From Lytechinus variegatus (lineage: Eukaryota; Echinodermata; Echinoidea; Temnopleuroida; Toxopneustidae), in contig NC_054742.1 in assembly GCF_018143015.1 (NCBI RefSeq), forward strand, positions 51,345,195-51,409,194: a DNA stretch of 64,000 nucleotides, written 5' to 3'. A model generated the notes under the pieces. It did no database searches and was not told the DNA's origin. It was given only the letters and a program-made list of their open reading frames with translations. This document shows, piece after piece, positions 22,775-34,604 of the stretch. How positions within the stretch are numbered: position 1 is the first letter of the stretch; every line of letters begins with the position of its first letter. Position numbers and translations under genes: made by a program.

Positions 22775-22925
22775 CTTTACCTCTGTCATTTTTGCCTCTG
22801 CCAACGGTTTACCTCTACCATTATTACCTCTGCCATTTTTACCTCTGCCATTGCCATTTTTACCTCTACCATTCACCTCTGCCTTATTTACCTTTGCCAT
22901 TTTTACCTCTGCCATTTTTACCCGG
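22775..22925 (-). repeat. Inverted partner of the 15-bp minisatellite
   Basis: About nine units of ACCTCTGCCATTTTT, the complement of the array at 21345-21580, 1.2 kb away. The flank GGCACCGTCTGTTG mirrors CCGTCTGTTGGGCTCGG next to the first array. Confidence 0.75.
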
Positions 22926-23379
22926 CACCGTCTGTTGCACCACGGTTTTTATTTCATTTTTCATTTTCAACAGAACAAAGTAAGTGCACGTATAGAATAC
23001 AAATAATATAAATTGAGGTAAATTTTTTGTCTGTTTTTATTATAGCAAATTAAAATAAATCACAACATTTACACATAATTATTAGGTGATTGCAAATCAC
23101 ATAAACTTAATTTTTTCCCCAAAAGTAAAACAAAGTATTTTATGTAAGCAAATCTTATCTGAGAAAATGGAGGGATCCACTAAAAAGCAAATGCTTGTAG
23201 AGTGCTTCCCACTGATCTCAGATCAGTGGCAGCACCCCCTGGAAATCTGGGGAGCGTTTCATCAACAGTTTTATCTGACGAGTTTTCCTATATGGCCCTG
23301 ATTAGTTTTCCCCAGGCCTCCTCTCGTTGTTCCCAGCCCATTTTGTCGATTGTAGCTAGCCTGAACTAGAGGCTATTCA

Positions 23380-23827
23380 TTTTTTTTCTTATGCAATCCT
23401 CATCGACGCGCCTGCGCACAAGAGCTTGATGATCTTCGTGCATTTACACGTGAATATTGCTTTACAAACCAAGCTAGCTAGCTCAGCTGCCTATAGGCGC
23501 TCGGCCGAAAGCGGCGCAGGTAAAGTCAGTGCATGCAGTGCATACTGTAGTGTAAGGCGGTCGTTGGCGGCCTATGTATCTGATTGTGACAGTAACGTGG
23601 CTAGCACTGCGAAGTTGAACATTGCCAGACCTACATCCATATAAACTCGGGCCCGTTCATGACATAATCTGATGGTCTAGAAGTATTGAATCTCTGGAAC
23701 CAATTTGTTACTTATTGCAGGAAGCTCTGCCTCTGGACAAAGTCAAACTCAAAAAGCAGCAAGCCAAAGCCAAGACAACTGAAGAAGGTTCTCTGCAGAC
23801 TGTAGTGTACCGGAACCGGCATTGGCG
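23380..23827 (+). promoter_or_regulatory. Probable CpG-rich 5' region and leader exon of the small membrane-protein gene
   Basis: 23400-23600 is CpG-rich compared with its surroundings and has a donor-like GCGCAG|GTAAAG near 23520. 23721-23827 looks like an internal exon: CTTATTGCAG before it, GGCG|GTAAGT after it. That exon has no ATG, so it is read as 5' UTR. If the leader exon ends at 23520, its ATGs would give a short upstream ORF (starting MIFVHLHVNI), stopping in the second exon. Confidence 0.4.
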
Positions 23828-24544
23828 GTAAGTTATTTTAATTTTCGTTTGGAATTTTGCCAATGGTGTGGTCCCAATGCGCTTTCTTTTTATTTCACAA
23901 AATCTTTCAGTTGATAATGTCCCTTATATTTTTATGAGTATAGGTGTTCCAAAAATCTCATGAAAATTTCAAAGAAAGAGAACACGTAATAATGCCATGG
24001 TATGATTTATCTTTGAAAAAAATTAAGTGATGTTACTTAGCTGTGTGTTGTGTGCAACGACAACAAACTTAAGTTTACACATGAAGACATGTCTGGAAGA
24101 TGTTCATTACAAGATCTGACTGAAAATGGTGAAAAAGTAATGAGTTTGGGCTTGGCGCATTTTATATGATGGTCTTGAATGCAACGTTTTCTAATCAAAA
24201 TCCCTTTTTAATGTGTAAATTGAATTTTGGTGCGGAGACATGGGGCACCACTTTTTTGTTCAATCTGAAAATGATCGGCTAATCTGCATATTATTAGAAT
24301 TGCTTTGCACAGATACGCATGTGCGCAGACAAGGGGAACTGTTGACTGAGCTGCGCAGAGTTGGGGCACCTTACCATACAGCAAGTTGTGGTTTGCTGTT
24401 GGGTGAGTGCTTGACTCCAATTATATGACTGAGGATGGTGGAAGATGGCAGAAATTGATAAGCAAATTAATGTAACTGAACAAAACATATGGTTAGCATA
24501 TTAACATGAAAATTTAGTAGGTAGATCTACAACTAGTAGTACAT

Positions 24545-24645
24545 AGCCAGGGGGCTTCTAGAGAGTAAAAATCATTCACTAATTCTCAGTGGAGAGAAAG
24601 CACACTTTGGTGAATGATTTTTACTCTCTAGGAGTCTCCTGACAG
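24545..24645. mobile_element. Short hairpin MITE
   Basis: CTTCTAGAGAGTAAAAATC and ATTCAC on the left face GTGAATGATTTTTACTCTCT and AGGAG on the right, around a 30-nt centre. It lies in the intron before the coding exon of the small gene. Confidence 0.7.
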
Positions 24646-24849
24646 TTACATGTAGTACAGTAGTTCGGTATAGTATGCATGTGATTGTGAGTGTGCTACT
24701 GACAGTAAAATGTATTTCTTTTTTTTATGGTTTTTAAATTTATTAGTCTAACTTCTTGGTTTTCTTTTCTTTTTGTCTGATAAAATTTTGCAGGATCCTT
24801 GAGCCTTTGAGGTTATTATAAGGTCAATACTTGAACTAGTACAGTCATC

Positions 24850-26807
24850 ATGATCATCTCCAGAATACCTGGGAGGCTCTTCCCCAGCAGAATTATACAG
24901 GTGAGCTTACTTAGATTGAAGACATGACTTGTCATAGACAGTCATAGAGACTAAGTAGGTGGTTTCAAACTGCCTCAATCATAAGAATCCCCGTTTAATT
25001 ACGAGAACTTTTTTAGGCTAAAAAACACCCATTGATTATTCCTGCATTCGCACCCCCCTGAAACATACCCTTCTGGATAAGTTCCTGAAGTTACAAGCAT
25101 GCGCAGTATGGTCTGTATAAGCAGGCAACGTGCGAGATTCAAAATCACTAGCGCAGCAGCCACCCACGGCGCCCGCGCCCAACACACGCTGGGCTAAAAG
25201 TTCCCGTAAATTGCTTTCACATTGCCAAAATACCTGCGGCCTTACCTTGGAAAAATCCCCGCGAAAGTTCTCGTAATTTCGCCAAGTACCTACTATTTAG
25301 CAGGTATTTTCTTTCGGGGAAATTACGCGTAGTTTGCTTTCACATTACCAAAATACCTGGTATTTTCTGATCAGGGTAAAGTTCCCGATCAGACAATACC
25401 TGGAACTGACGAACTTCGAGGCAGTTTAAAACCACCTAGTGAGGAGGACCTTTTCATCTAGGGGCAACTGTTGTTGATATTAGAAAGAAATGTAGGGCAT
25501 ATATGCTTGTCATTCTGTAAGACAGCACACACTTGCAAGTATTGCCAGTTGGGGTTAAGCCTTTAATTAGGCAACTTGAGCAAACCAGAAAGCAGAGCAT
25601 CAATGTCTAACAACAGAAGAAAAAAAAATACATGTGTATGGTCTACAAATTGACCCCATTTGTTAATTTATTAGTGATGATTACAAGTAAAGCCTTACAA
25701 GTAATGCAGTCATGTGCATCATGTGAACTACTATAGTTGACTCAAAAAATTAATTCATATTGGGATGTACAATTCAATTTTCTGAAATATCAAATACAGG
25801 TTCATACATGTACAGTTGTATGTGGCTCATGTTATGTTGTACTGTATTGGTGATAGACCTTTGAAATTATGAATTCCCAAACTGTCTTGAATTTAAATTG
25901 AGGTTTTAAAGCTAAATGATAGTAGTTGCAGTAAAACACTAATTTTGTGAGAAAGTCTGTAAAACCAAGGTTAAGTATGACTATATCATTGTGGATCTAG
26001 ATCTGGGCTCCGTAACACAAAGGTTAGCGATTAATCGCTACATGAAATGGCCTATCAAGATCATCGTTGCATGCGCATTTTGCTCCGTAGACTGACTGGG
26101 AACCAATCAGAATTGTTCTTTCAAATTAGCGAGTAATCGCTTATCTTTGTGTTACGGAGCCCTGGTACAGTTACATAAAGTGAACTTTGTGAAATCATAA
26201 AAAAATCTAAGCTGAAATACGATCACACTGGAGATCGCAAACACAGATAGGCACACGTGGGACAGTGTAATATTGCTGGAATAAAGACCCAACGGAAGTG
26301 ACCGAATTCACGCTTATTTAGCTTATTTCTCAGCAATTAGACAATTTCTTCCAGAATCCTTTGGCACATACTTTTTATTCATACAAACAGACACTTGGGT
26401 GGTCATTATATTAGATTCTGTAAAAAGTCATTTTGAGATTGTTACCAGAACTGGAATTTATCTTTAATATATACATGTAGGCCCTACATGTAATGGAAAA
26501 CTATAGGTCACACTTCACCAAGACTCAGTTTTGTCCCCATTTTATTCTCACCAGACTGGCAACTTGTTAAATTGTTATGATTTATTTATGTTACACAATC
26601 TTCCTTGAAAAGTTCAATGACTGAATGCATTTTCTATCTCTTGTATCTCATTTTATACAGGTGAACAACACCACCTCACCCCAGAGTGAGCGAATCCCAG
26701 CCCCTAGGTCAGCTCTGGTCATCCTGTGCCTAGGGGTTTGTCTCTCCATGTTCAGTGCTCATCGACTTCATACGACATGCTCGATCAGACATGTCAAAGA
26801 TAAGTAG
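24850..26807 (+). CDS. Predicted 65-aa single-pass membrane protein, unrecognised
   Basis: Two coding exons, 24850-24900 and 26661-26807, join in phase 0. The first ends ATACAG|GTGAGC, and the second follows TTTTATACAG. A leader exon acceptor (polypyrimidine tract, TTTTGCAG at 24793) precedes the ATG, and an in-frame TGA at 24832 closes the frame upstream, so ATG 24850 is the natural start. The product begins with a short basic segment (MIISRIPGRLFPSRIIQ), continues with a polar stretch (NNTTSPQSERIPAPR), then one hydrophobic helix, SALVILCLGVCLSMFSA, and a basic tail HRLHTTCSIRHVKDK. The size and shape fit small integral or mitochondrial membrane proteins. I cannot assign a family. The reading depends on splice sites alone, with no homology support. 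Confidence 0.45.
24956..25438. mobile_element. MITE with ~21-bp terminal inverted repeats
   Basis: TAGGTGGTTTCAAACTGCCTC at the left (24956) is matched by the complement at 25418-25438 with one mismatch. The interior has two CACATTACCAAAATACCTG-like repeats and is more GC-rich than its surroundings. It lies inside the intron of the small gene. No clear target duplication. Confidence 0.7.
25906..26467 (-). mobile_element. TTAA-flanked MITE family E copy 2, carrying a nested MITE
   Basis: TTAA at 25906-25909 and 26464-26467. The sequence is the reverse complement of 18567-18970. Its 562 bp minus the ~157-bp insert leaves about 405 bp, equal to copy 1 (404 bp). Located in the intron of the small gene. 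Confidence 0.85.
26005..26162. mobile_element. Nested palindromic MITE, GGGCTCCGTAACAC ends
   Basis: Left GGGCTCCGTAACACAAAGG and right CTTTGTGTTACGGAGCC are inverted repeats, with inner AGCGATTAATCGC and GCGAGTAATCGC. It splits family E at GATCT^GGTACAG, which is intact in copy 1 near 18873; CT appears duplicated. Confidence 0.8.
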
Positions 26808-29800
26808 ATTTATAAAGGACTAGTGACCTGAAAATGGACACTGATAGAGACATGCTCATGTATGTGACAGAACCTGCAGGACAGGCCTGTATATTGACCT
26901 GATCAAGGTCATTTTGAGCCTGGATTTGTTAGCAGATGGAGGAATGCATGAGACCATTGAGACAGCAATCGCTTGAGCAAGCCATATGTGCCATGGTGCC
27001 ATTCGGTTGAAGTGGATTGTTTGTAACAAGAACGGTGAAGACTCATCCAGATTGGATAACACAGTTCTGTGAATACATGTAGGCCTACATGTAACATGTA
27101 GATGAAACTTTCAGAGAACATCTAAGAACAAGTGCCTAATTGATGGTCAGTGCTTCACACAAACAGTTTATAGGCATTCTGGTTTTTGTATTTCAAGTAT
27201 CAAGGTCTTCATGAGATTCCTCTTTGAACCTTGGCAATTAAAGAAATCATTTGATGTGAAGACTTGTCTGCAGATGATTTATGGAGTTATATTCCTATTG
27301 CTTAGACCTGAGCTATCTGTTGTCAAAGTTTTATAGTTCTCATCTGATCTCATTTCCAATATTCATGAGGTAAAATCGAGTAATGAATGTAAAAAAAGAA
27401 TATTTTCCCAAAATGTCAAATGAGATAATCAATGCTTAGAATTGCTGGGTGATATTTTGATATTATTGAAAAATATTGAATATTCGGTAATGCTTTCATG
27501 GCTTTGTTCATCTTTCAAGATTATATGATATGACCCCAAAAGTAATACTGTTACTTATGAAAAATGAATCACTATTTATTGACTACAAATGCCATTCTGT
27601 ATTGCTTTAAACCAACTCAACATAAAGCTGGTACACAAATTCCCACTTTTCATGGACAAGCACAGATTATAGCCTTGCATTTTGTATCCCTCATTCTTGC
27701 TCTCACAGTATTGCTTACTTTCATAATGAACGAATGATAATGAATTTTCCGACTTGGCGTTGTTATGTGTTACTGGAGATATTTTGTTGGCGATAGATGT
27801 CCAGCACTGCAGTAATGCCTACATGTCTTTTAATAAGTAATTGACAAACTCGTTTTGAGGTCATAAATTCCCAATATCATACATTACATCATGTATCTCG
27901 GTCATCTGAATGCTTAAAATTTGCACTATACCCAACCCTCTAGTCTTCAGTTGACCTCAATATTAGTATAAAGTCCTTTAAAAAATGTATGATTTTATAT
28001 TTTTTCATTGATTTGTTAACTTTCTAATATTACAACAGAAGATGGGGATGATGGTGTGTGGATGTTATGTATATGCCTACATATGATGTACAACTTCAAG
28101 TACATGAAAATGTAGCTCTCCTGCCCACATGTGTGTGACATAGTTGATATGAAGTGTGCATATATGTTGTAAATAATAGATTTTATGACTGGTACATGTA
28201 CACGATATTGTAGTTTAGCATTCCTTGCATGGTATTCTGTTCAGGATTTGATCTATAAATACAGTCCATAAACATCATACCTTCAGTCTCATGAACTGTT
28301 GACCCATGTGAACATCAATTCAATTTTGAACATAAACTACAATATAGATTACAAAAAGTTATCTCTTTTACTATATAGAGACCTTAAATTTATGATGGAA
28401 TAAAGATTAGAATTTCCTTCATACATTATGTGTAGGCCTACATTTGCCAAAATCAACAGCGATCTGAGAAGAATCTGCTGTAGCTTAAAAGTTGGGAAAT
28501 ACTGTCTTGCAGTAGTCCTCTCACAAGTGTTTGGCACAAATATAAATATTTAAGTCCCCTAATCTAATTCTTTTATTTCCGATTTCAAGATATTGACAAT
28601 GTACTTTACTGTAGGATTAAAAAAAATAAATTACTGTACTTCTCATGACAGTAATGTTACATTTATGTTCACCTTGTTTACATGTAAGTAACAGCAGGTA
28701 TCTTTTCTGGTCACTGAGCCTTCGACCTTTAAAGAGGAGTTTATGATTGATGGTTTCAGACATGTGCTGGATGAAAGTGAATTCATAGGTCACAGACTTT
28801 ATTACTTAACCTATCTTCAGTACATTGAATGGTGTCTTGATATTCATGGAGATAAAGAGAGAATATTATTGTTCATGTAGTCCAGACTTGCTGTTCTTAT
28901 ATGAAATAGTGAAAACTGCTCTGGCCTTGTACATGTATCTAGGATGCAAAGTAATAATATGCAACCGTATTGTGCAATGACACGAATTAACGATTGTAAT
29001 TTGAAGACTGGTGGGAGGATTGGGGTGTAACATTAATCTTAGCACCTTTTGCAATTTCTGGACGTGGATTTCCATAGACTTTACAGTCAAGTAAATGCAA
29101 TTGTTCAATTGATTTCACTGGTTCATTTTGGGGTGACATTTTCCCCTTGTTTTTTTATGAATGATATGTACTGCCCCATTCGAGAACTTACAAAATGTAT
29201 GACTTGAGATCAAGATGATAAACAGTAGGCTATATATTACATCAGGATTTTGAGCAGTGATTAAGAGAAAGTAATGTGCAGGATGCCAAATAGAAATGCC
29301 AACATGAGAATATACTTAAGTTATTACCCAGGTGCTTCTACAATTGTTTTTAAGAAAAATCTGAATATCTTTGTATTGAATCATAGTATTGATTCTGAAT
29401 TCATGACGTCTGTTACGCATCAACACTCCTGGTATCCTATTATTATGTTAGTACTGATTGCTACATGTACGTAATTGATTACTAATTTTGGATTTCCATT
29501 CTTTGTATGTAACTAGTGTTTTCATGATTAATGCAGAACTCTTATTTCATTAGCCTTGTTCATAGATTTTTTGTCATGGTTTGTTCAATGGTTTGTTCCA
29601 TTTTATATTTATATTATAGCTTTGCTAATATGACACAGAGGAGTGAATTATTTTATACTCTTATTCCATTTAAGATGTCAGAATTTTGTTTCAAGATGGA
29701 CGATTTGTGATAGCTAATTTTTTAAAATTTTGTTGTGTTCCATCAATTTGTCTGCGTGTGGATGTACGACATTGTCTATGGATGTTAAGTGAAGAACTTT

Positions 29801-30500
29801 GCATGAATAATGCCACCACAAATATTCAACGAAAAGATGCCAATTTCCCGTAATTGTCATTAAAGATTGGGACTTGTTTGATTTTACTTGATTGTCGTAT
29901 TCAACCCATCATTGCATTGGTCAGATTATCATTGCAAACATATAACTTCATCTATTTCCCCCAAATGTACAGCATTTCCTTTTATTTTTTTATTAGATTT
30001 TGAAGTGTGTTTACAAAAGTGATATATGAGTGATGAGAGGCACACTAACAATGGGGAATATTAAAATCTAAAAAATTGCTATGTAATATATGTACTTTGT
30101 TTATGCAAGTACCTTTACATTAATTAGTCCTGCACAGAGTCTTAGAAAATGCAACTCAAAATTGAAAAAAATGTACCCATGAATATTAAATGTGAAACAA
30201 TAATACCATTGATTTTACCACAGCAGATGATCCATCATTGTTTTTTTTTTTGGAACATACATGTGTGTACAGTACCTTATATATTTCTAATATGATAGTG
30301 ATATTCAATTGCTCTATAATGCTTTATTCACACATAAACCTTGCAGTTTCACTTATACGGTTTATTTGTGCATGTACTAAGTTGATTCTTTCAACATTCA
30401 GAATATAGTTCATTTCAGTATTTGCAGTATATCTCTTCTGCCTTTGATTGTAATATGAGTTCATTCTTGATGAATATAATAAATACAGAAAATAACCTAG
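26808..30500 (+). other. Probable long 3' UTR of the small membrane-protein gene
   Basis: 3.7 kb without recognised repeats or conserved coding signal, unusually clean compared with the rest of the window. It ends with AATAAA at 30478-30483 followed by a GT-rich stretch, a good poly(A) site. Earlier AATAAA-like signals (for example at 28143-28176 in AT-rich context) may also be used. UTR status is inferred. Confidence 0.4.
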
Positions 30501-31726
30501 CCGAGTATGTATTATTTGGTTGTTAATACATGTGGGTAATCATTTTGTTTTGATCTGTAGATCAAACCTAATACAACTTTTTTTTGTTAAAAAAGAAGAC
30601 AATGAAAGCGTGTTGGATAAATGAGATTAAAAAGTTTGATGATAGCACTGAGCAGGAGATTTTTCATGAGAGGTTAATCCCATGGAATCTAAAATCTTGA
30701 TGCTGAATTGCATGGGTCAAATGCACAAAAAATAAGCAATTGGTTGCGAGGAAAACTCTTAGTTAGATGGCACACATGACTTTGATTACGTTGTACCAAC
30801 TGGTTTTCATTTACTAGTTCATTTCAAGTTATATTTCAAGATTCTGTTGAAATATTTTGAGAACAACTCCTGAAGCATCACCTTAAACACTGAATGTTAT
30901 TGATGTTCGGAATGTGATTTTTTAATCGTATACGGTAAAACAATTTGTAGGATTTTCGTTATTTCATTAATTTCATCACCATTGAACTGATAGGGCCTAC
31001 TTGATTTGTAGTTCCTTTCTGTCTGTTTATCATTTTTAAGCCAAGCTTTGAGTGAACAAAACGGAAAGTGATCAAGAATTTCATGTATAATAGTGTATTT
31101 CTTAAGGATTTTTTTCACTTGAAGTTCGCAGTATAATTAAGTTGAAGGCACTACATGTACATGTTTTCAATCGTGTCGCAGTCGTTCATATTGACTTTAG
31201 AACATACATTCGCCAATGTATAGAGTGGCTTACGTTACGTAATGTGATTGTTTATTATGTAATGTTTGATAGGGGAGTCACACATTTGGCACTTATCACT
31301 TCACGACCCCACTGTCTGATCAGGGGATTATCTCTCTTGCAATTCCCTTATCTAATGTTGTTTTCGACCCACACAACATCTTTTCATTATAATGCGTCCT
31401 TGACCAGGGTCCTGGCTTGTTTGAATTGGTCAGTGGACCCTGGGAGTTGACCTGCCTTCTTCCGCATCATCACGTGTCAAAAATCGTGCCGTAAAGAAAA
31501 AGGTGTTTTTAATAAAGTTGGATAGGATTGCGGTTGTTTTTATTCACAGACGAATTAATTGATCAAATTTCATTTATATATTGTAGTCTTCTATAAAAAT
31601 TTCACACTATCTTTCCCTCCTCTTCCACCTTTCATCTCTCTTTAAAAAATATCTCCCCCTCCCGGCTCTGTCTCTCTATGTTCTCGCTTTCCCCACCCCT
31701 ACCTCCCTTCTCACGTCCTTTCTCAG
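30501..31726. other. No gene seen
   Basis: AT-rich. A 102-codon frame at 31142-31450 has no domain, signal or splice context and is treated as chance. Confidence 0.45.
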
Positions 31727-31781
31727 AAAGAAAGAAAGAAAGAAAGAGAGAAAGAAGGAAAGAAGGAAGGAAAGAAAGAAA
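31727..31781. repeat. (GAAA)n microsatellite
   Basis: Interrupted GAAA/GGAA repeats over about 55 bp. Confidence 0.9.
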
Positions 31782-31787
31782 ATGTTG

Positions 31788-32190
31788 CGAAATTACGTTA
31801 CATTTTAAGTGCATGCAGACCCAAAATTGCTCGAAAACGTGAATTCGTGTACAAATCCAATGCAATTGGTGTTCTTTAGCAAAAATTTATTAATGTATAA
31901 TTATTTTTCCTCCAACTGATTAAAATAAATTAATTTCATCTTGTTTGTGGGCAAAAAAAACTCCCAGACAATTTAAACTGAAAAGAAAATAAGACAAAAA
32001 GTCAAAAAGCAAAAAAAAAAAAAAAAATACGTAAGAAAAAAAATTGATACACAAGAAAATAAATGTGATGTTGAATTTTTAAAAATACATTTGATAAGAT
32101 TCCTATAAATAGTCTGTGAATCAAAACTTAGCATAGTAAAGGGCATTATTTAGTTAATTAGAGCAAACTTTACGATTTAACCCTACCCCC
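31788..32190. mobile_element. Family P repeat, copy 2
   Basis: Shares with 40880-41290, in order, a TACGnnACATTTTnTAAGTGCAT block, AAAACGTGAnTTnGTGTACAAA, and a TTTAGTTAATTAGAGCAAA block. The termini seen at copy 1 are not found here. Confidence 0.6.
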
Positions 32191-32646
32191 GCCGTCTTAT
32201 TAAGTGTCGAAATAAATACTAACCCGGATACTAACATGACCACCGGGTTATATCTAATATCAATATATATATATACGAAGTGCAAAATCCTGGATACGTG
32301 CTTACCTTATTAGGTATCTTATCTTGTAATAAAAATAAAAAAATAGATGTACTTAAAACTGCAGACTTTACTTTAGTGGGGACTACCCCTAAACATAAAA
32401 ATCAGGTCTTAGCAGCGGACTGGAGAAAATGTGGGTGAAAATATTTTTCCGCCCCCCTAACTGTCCGCCGCCAATGCTTTCTCCCCCCCCCCCCCCCCCG
32501 CTTCTGCAGAAAAAGGGGATGTTAAGGACGTTCCACAGTTAAAGTGCTATAGAGCTTCAAAGTTCACCCAAATTGATGTTCTTAAGTATTGCGCATTCAT
32601 AAGAATTTTGCATTTTTAGACCGCCCAAGATTGAGTTTGAACCTCT
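32191..32646. other. No gene seen; poly-C tract
   Basis: Contains an ~18-bp C run near 32486. GTTAAGGACGTTCCACAG at 32520 looks like another repeat terminus, unpaired. Confidence 0.35.
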
Positions 32647-32715
32647 GTTACTACTACTACTAATAATAATACATAAGATTTATATAGCGCACTTTCCATC
32701 TTGATTAGATGCTCA
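32647..32715 (-). mobile_element. SINE 3' fragment
   Basis: ACTAATAATAATACATAAG then TTTATATAGCGCACTTTCC is the complement of the GCGC-TATATAAA-(ATT)n tail seen in the SINE at 47897-48228. Only the tail is present. Confidence 0.55.
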
Positions 32716-33829
32716 AAATACATGAAAAAGTCATCAAATTTCGCAAGAGAGTTAATAATTGTATTGTTAGAATCGAGAATCTATCTATAGTGCTATTTTT
32801 GCAATTTTAAGTTTAACAGCACTGTCAGTTCTTAAAAATGGCGTAAAAGATAACGAAATCCCATAAAGATTATATCTCTGTGCAAAATCCCAATCTAAAA
32901 ATGTGAAATTTCAGTAACAAACTACAAACGTATAATAAATGCTGCACTTTATTCAAAATCCATGTCATTTTCACCAAAATTTGCAGAGTTGTAGAGGAAG
33001 GTATACCTATGAGGTACAAACATTAAAAAGTAGGGGTTCATGTGCTTGTTTTTAAACTATCAGCATTTTTATTAGAGCAAATGTGCTTTTTAAAACACCA
33101 AAAATGCGCCAAATGCTTTTTGTATCTATGTGAAGAAAACAATAAAAAACACTCTACCATTTATTCAAACTCGGGGTAATATTCGTTATTCTTGGCAGCA
33201 CTGCAGAATAAAATATTTTGAAAATGTATAGATTATTTTTGGATGGTCCATGGAATAATTCCATTTTTTAGCTTCATGAAATAACGCATCGGATAAGGAC
33301 CCCCCTTGGAGTGGTATTGTGACCTGACAATTGATTGACCACTGAGTTATTTATTTGAGACCATATAGCTGACCAGAGCTGCATGACCTGACAGGATCGA
33401 GGCCTGGGACAGACAAAGTTGGCAGACAGGAACAAATTTATGCATGGGATTGCCTTTATCCAAGTCGTCGGTTGTTTTGCTCTCATTCTCAAGGAGGGGA
33501 GGGTCGGGTAGGCCTTCATCTCATAATCAACATGCAGGTGCATAGGGCAACTGGTTATTATTGTTTTTTGTTATAGTATTTATTGAAATCATTCATCTCA
33601 AAATCATGCACGCAATAGTACATTGTAAAATGTTATAATATCAACAAAAACACTGTTCAAAAAGCCAAATATTTATATATAATACAGGAAATTAAAAAAA
33701 AAATCACACAAAACTTACAGAATACAACATTCATATCATCTAGAATTAGGTAAATGCATATATTCTAAAAATACAACAGAAAAAAAGATTTACAGCGACA
33801 AAGGGGAATCAAATGAATCTGAATGAGTA
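32716..33829. other. No gene seen
   Basis: AT-rich non-coding DNA. An 89-codon minus-strand frame (33274-33543) lies in a slightly GC-richer patch but shows no recognisable domain. Confidence 0.4.
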
Positions 33830-34170
33830 AAAAAAAGGAAGTTCACCCTAACGAAAAGTTTGTTATAATACAAGAAAAAAAAACACATTGGTGAGGGTAT
33901 TGATTTGTGACGTCATATTCGAGCAGTAACCTCTTATGCAATGTAATACAAAATGAATAATTTACCGTTGTTTTTTTTTTACAAGATGACAAGATTCTAT
34001 CTTTTTTATGTGGGCGGATGTGAAATTATCAGTTTGTATAGACTGACACACTGAATGTATACGATAAAGCATTTTTTCCAGAAAATGACATTTTATTGAT
34101 TTGTTACTACAAGATATACGGGGAAGCTGCTCCCATATGTCGTCACAAAAAGGATCAGCTCTTTAGAATT
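33830..34170. mobile_element. TTAA MITE family A copy 3, truncated
   Basis: Starts with GGAAGTTCACCCTAACGAAA, keeps GTGACGTCATATTCGAGCAG, GAAAATGACATTTTATTGAT and a GTCGTCACAAA block, then ends without the right terminus. Confidence 0.65.
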
Positions 34171-34596
34171 TCCTATTTTAGGATGAATCGTCCTAGATCT
34201 ATACGTACAGCCATTTCAAAGTTTACTCATTGAACCCCAATCCCCAAATTATCTTAGGTATGTTGATATTTATACATTTCCATTTCTTTTAAGGGGAGAG
34301 GAATTCAGTGAGTTAAACTTTGAAATTGATGTCCGTAGATTTAGGACTTTTCATCCTAAATTCTGAAGTTCTAAAGTGCTGCCACGGTGGTTTGTAACCA
34401 ATGATTTTTTTTCTTCCATACATGTCAAAATAATGAATATCACGAAATCATTAACATTAATTGAATCATTATTCACACAAAACAATTCAAAATGATTATT
34501 CCAAATTAAACTAAGAATCAATCTGTAAATATTAATTATCACAAAAGGAATAGTACCAAATAAAATCTTCTAAAACTTCTATAGAGATCTATAAGT
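34171..34596. other. No gene seen
   Basis: AT-rich, with one inverted word pair: TTTAGGATGAATCGTCCTA near 34168 and TTTAGGACTTTTCATCCTA near 34340. Otherwise featureless. Confidence 0.4.
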
Positions 34597-34604
34597 CTCT
34601 GAAT

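Noticed and set aside
23721-23827. Coding reading of the leader exon (EALPLDKVKLKKQQAKAK...), stopping shortly after the next splice
   Set aside because: No in-frame ATG precedes it in the candidate first exon, and the frame ends before ATG 24850. UTR is simpler, though an unseen upstream coding exon cannot be excluded.
31142-31450. 102-codon ORF on the + strand
   Set aside because: Mixed composition, no domain, no signal peptide, no codon bias, and no neighbouring exons.
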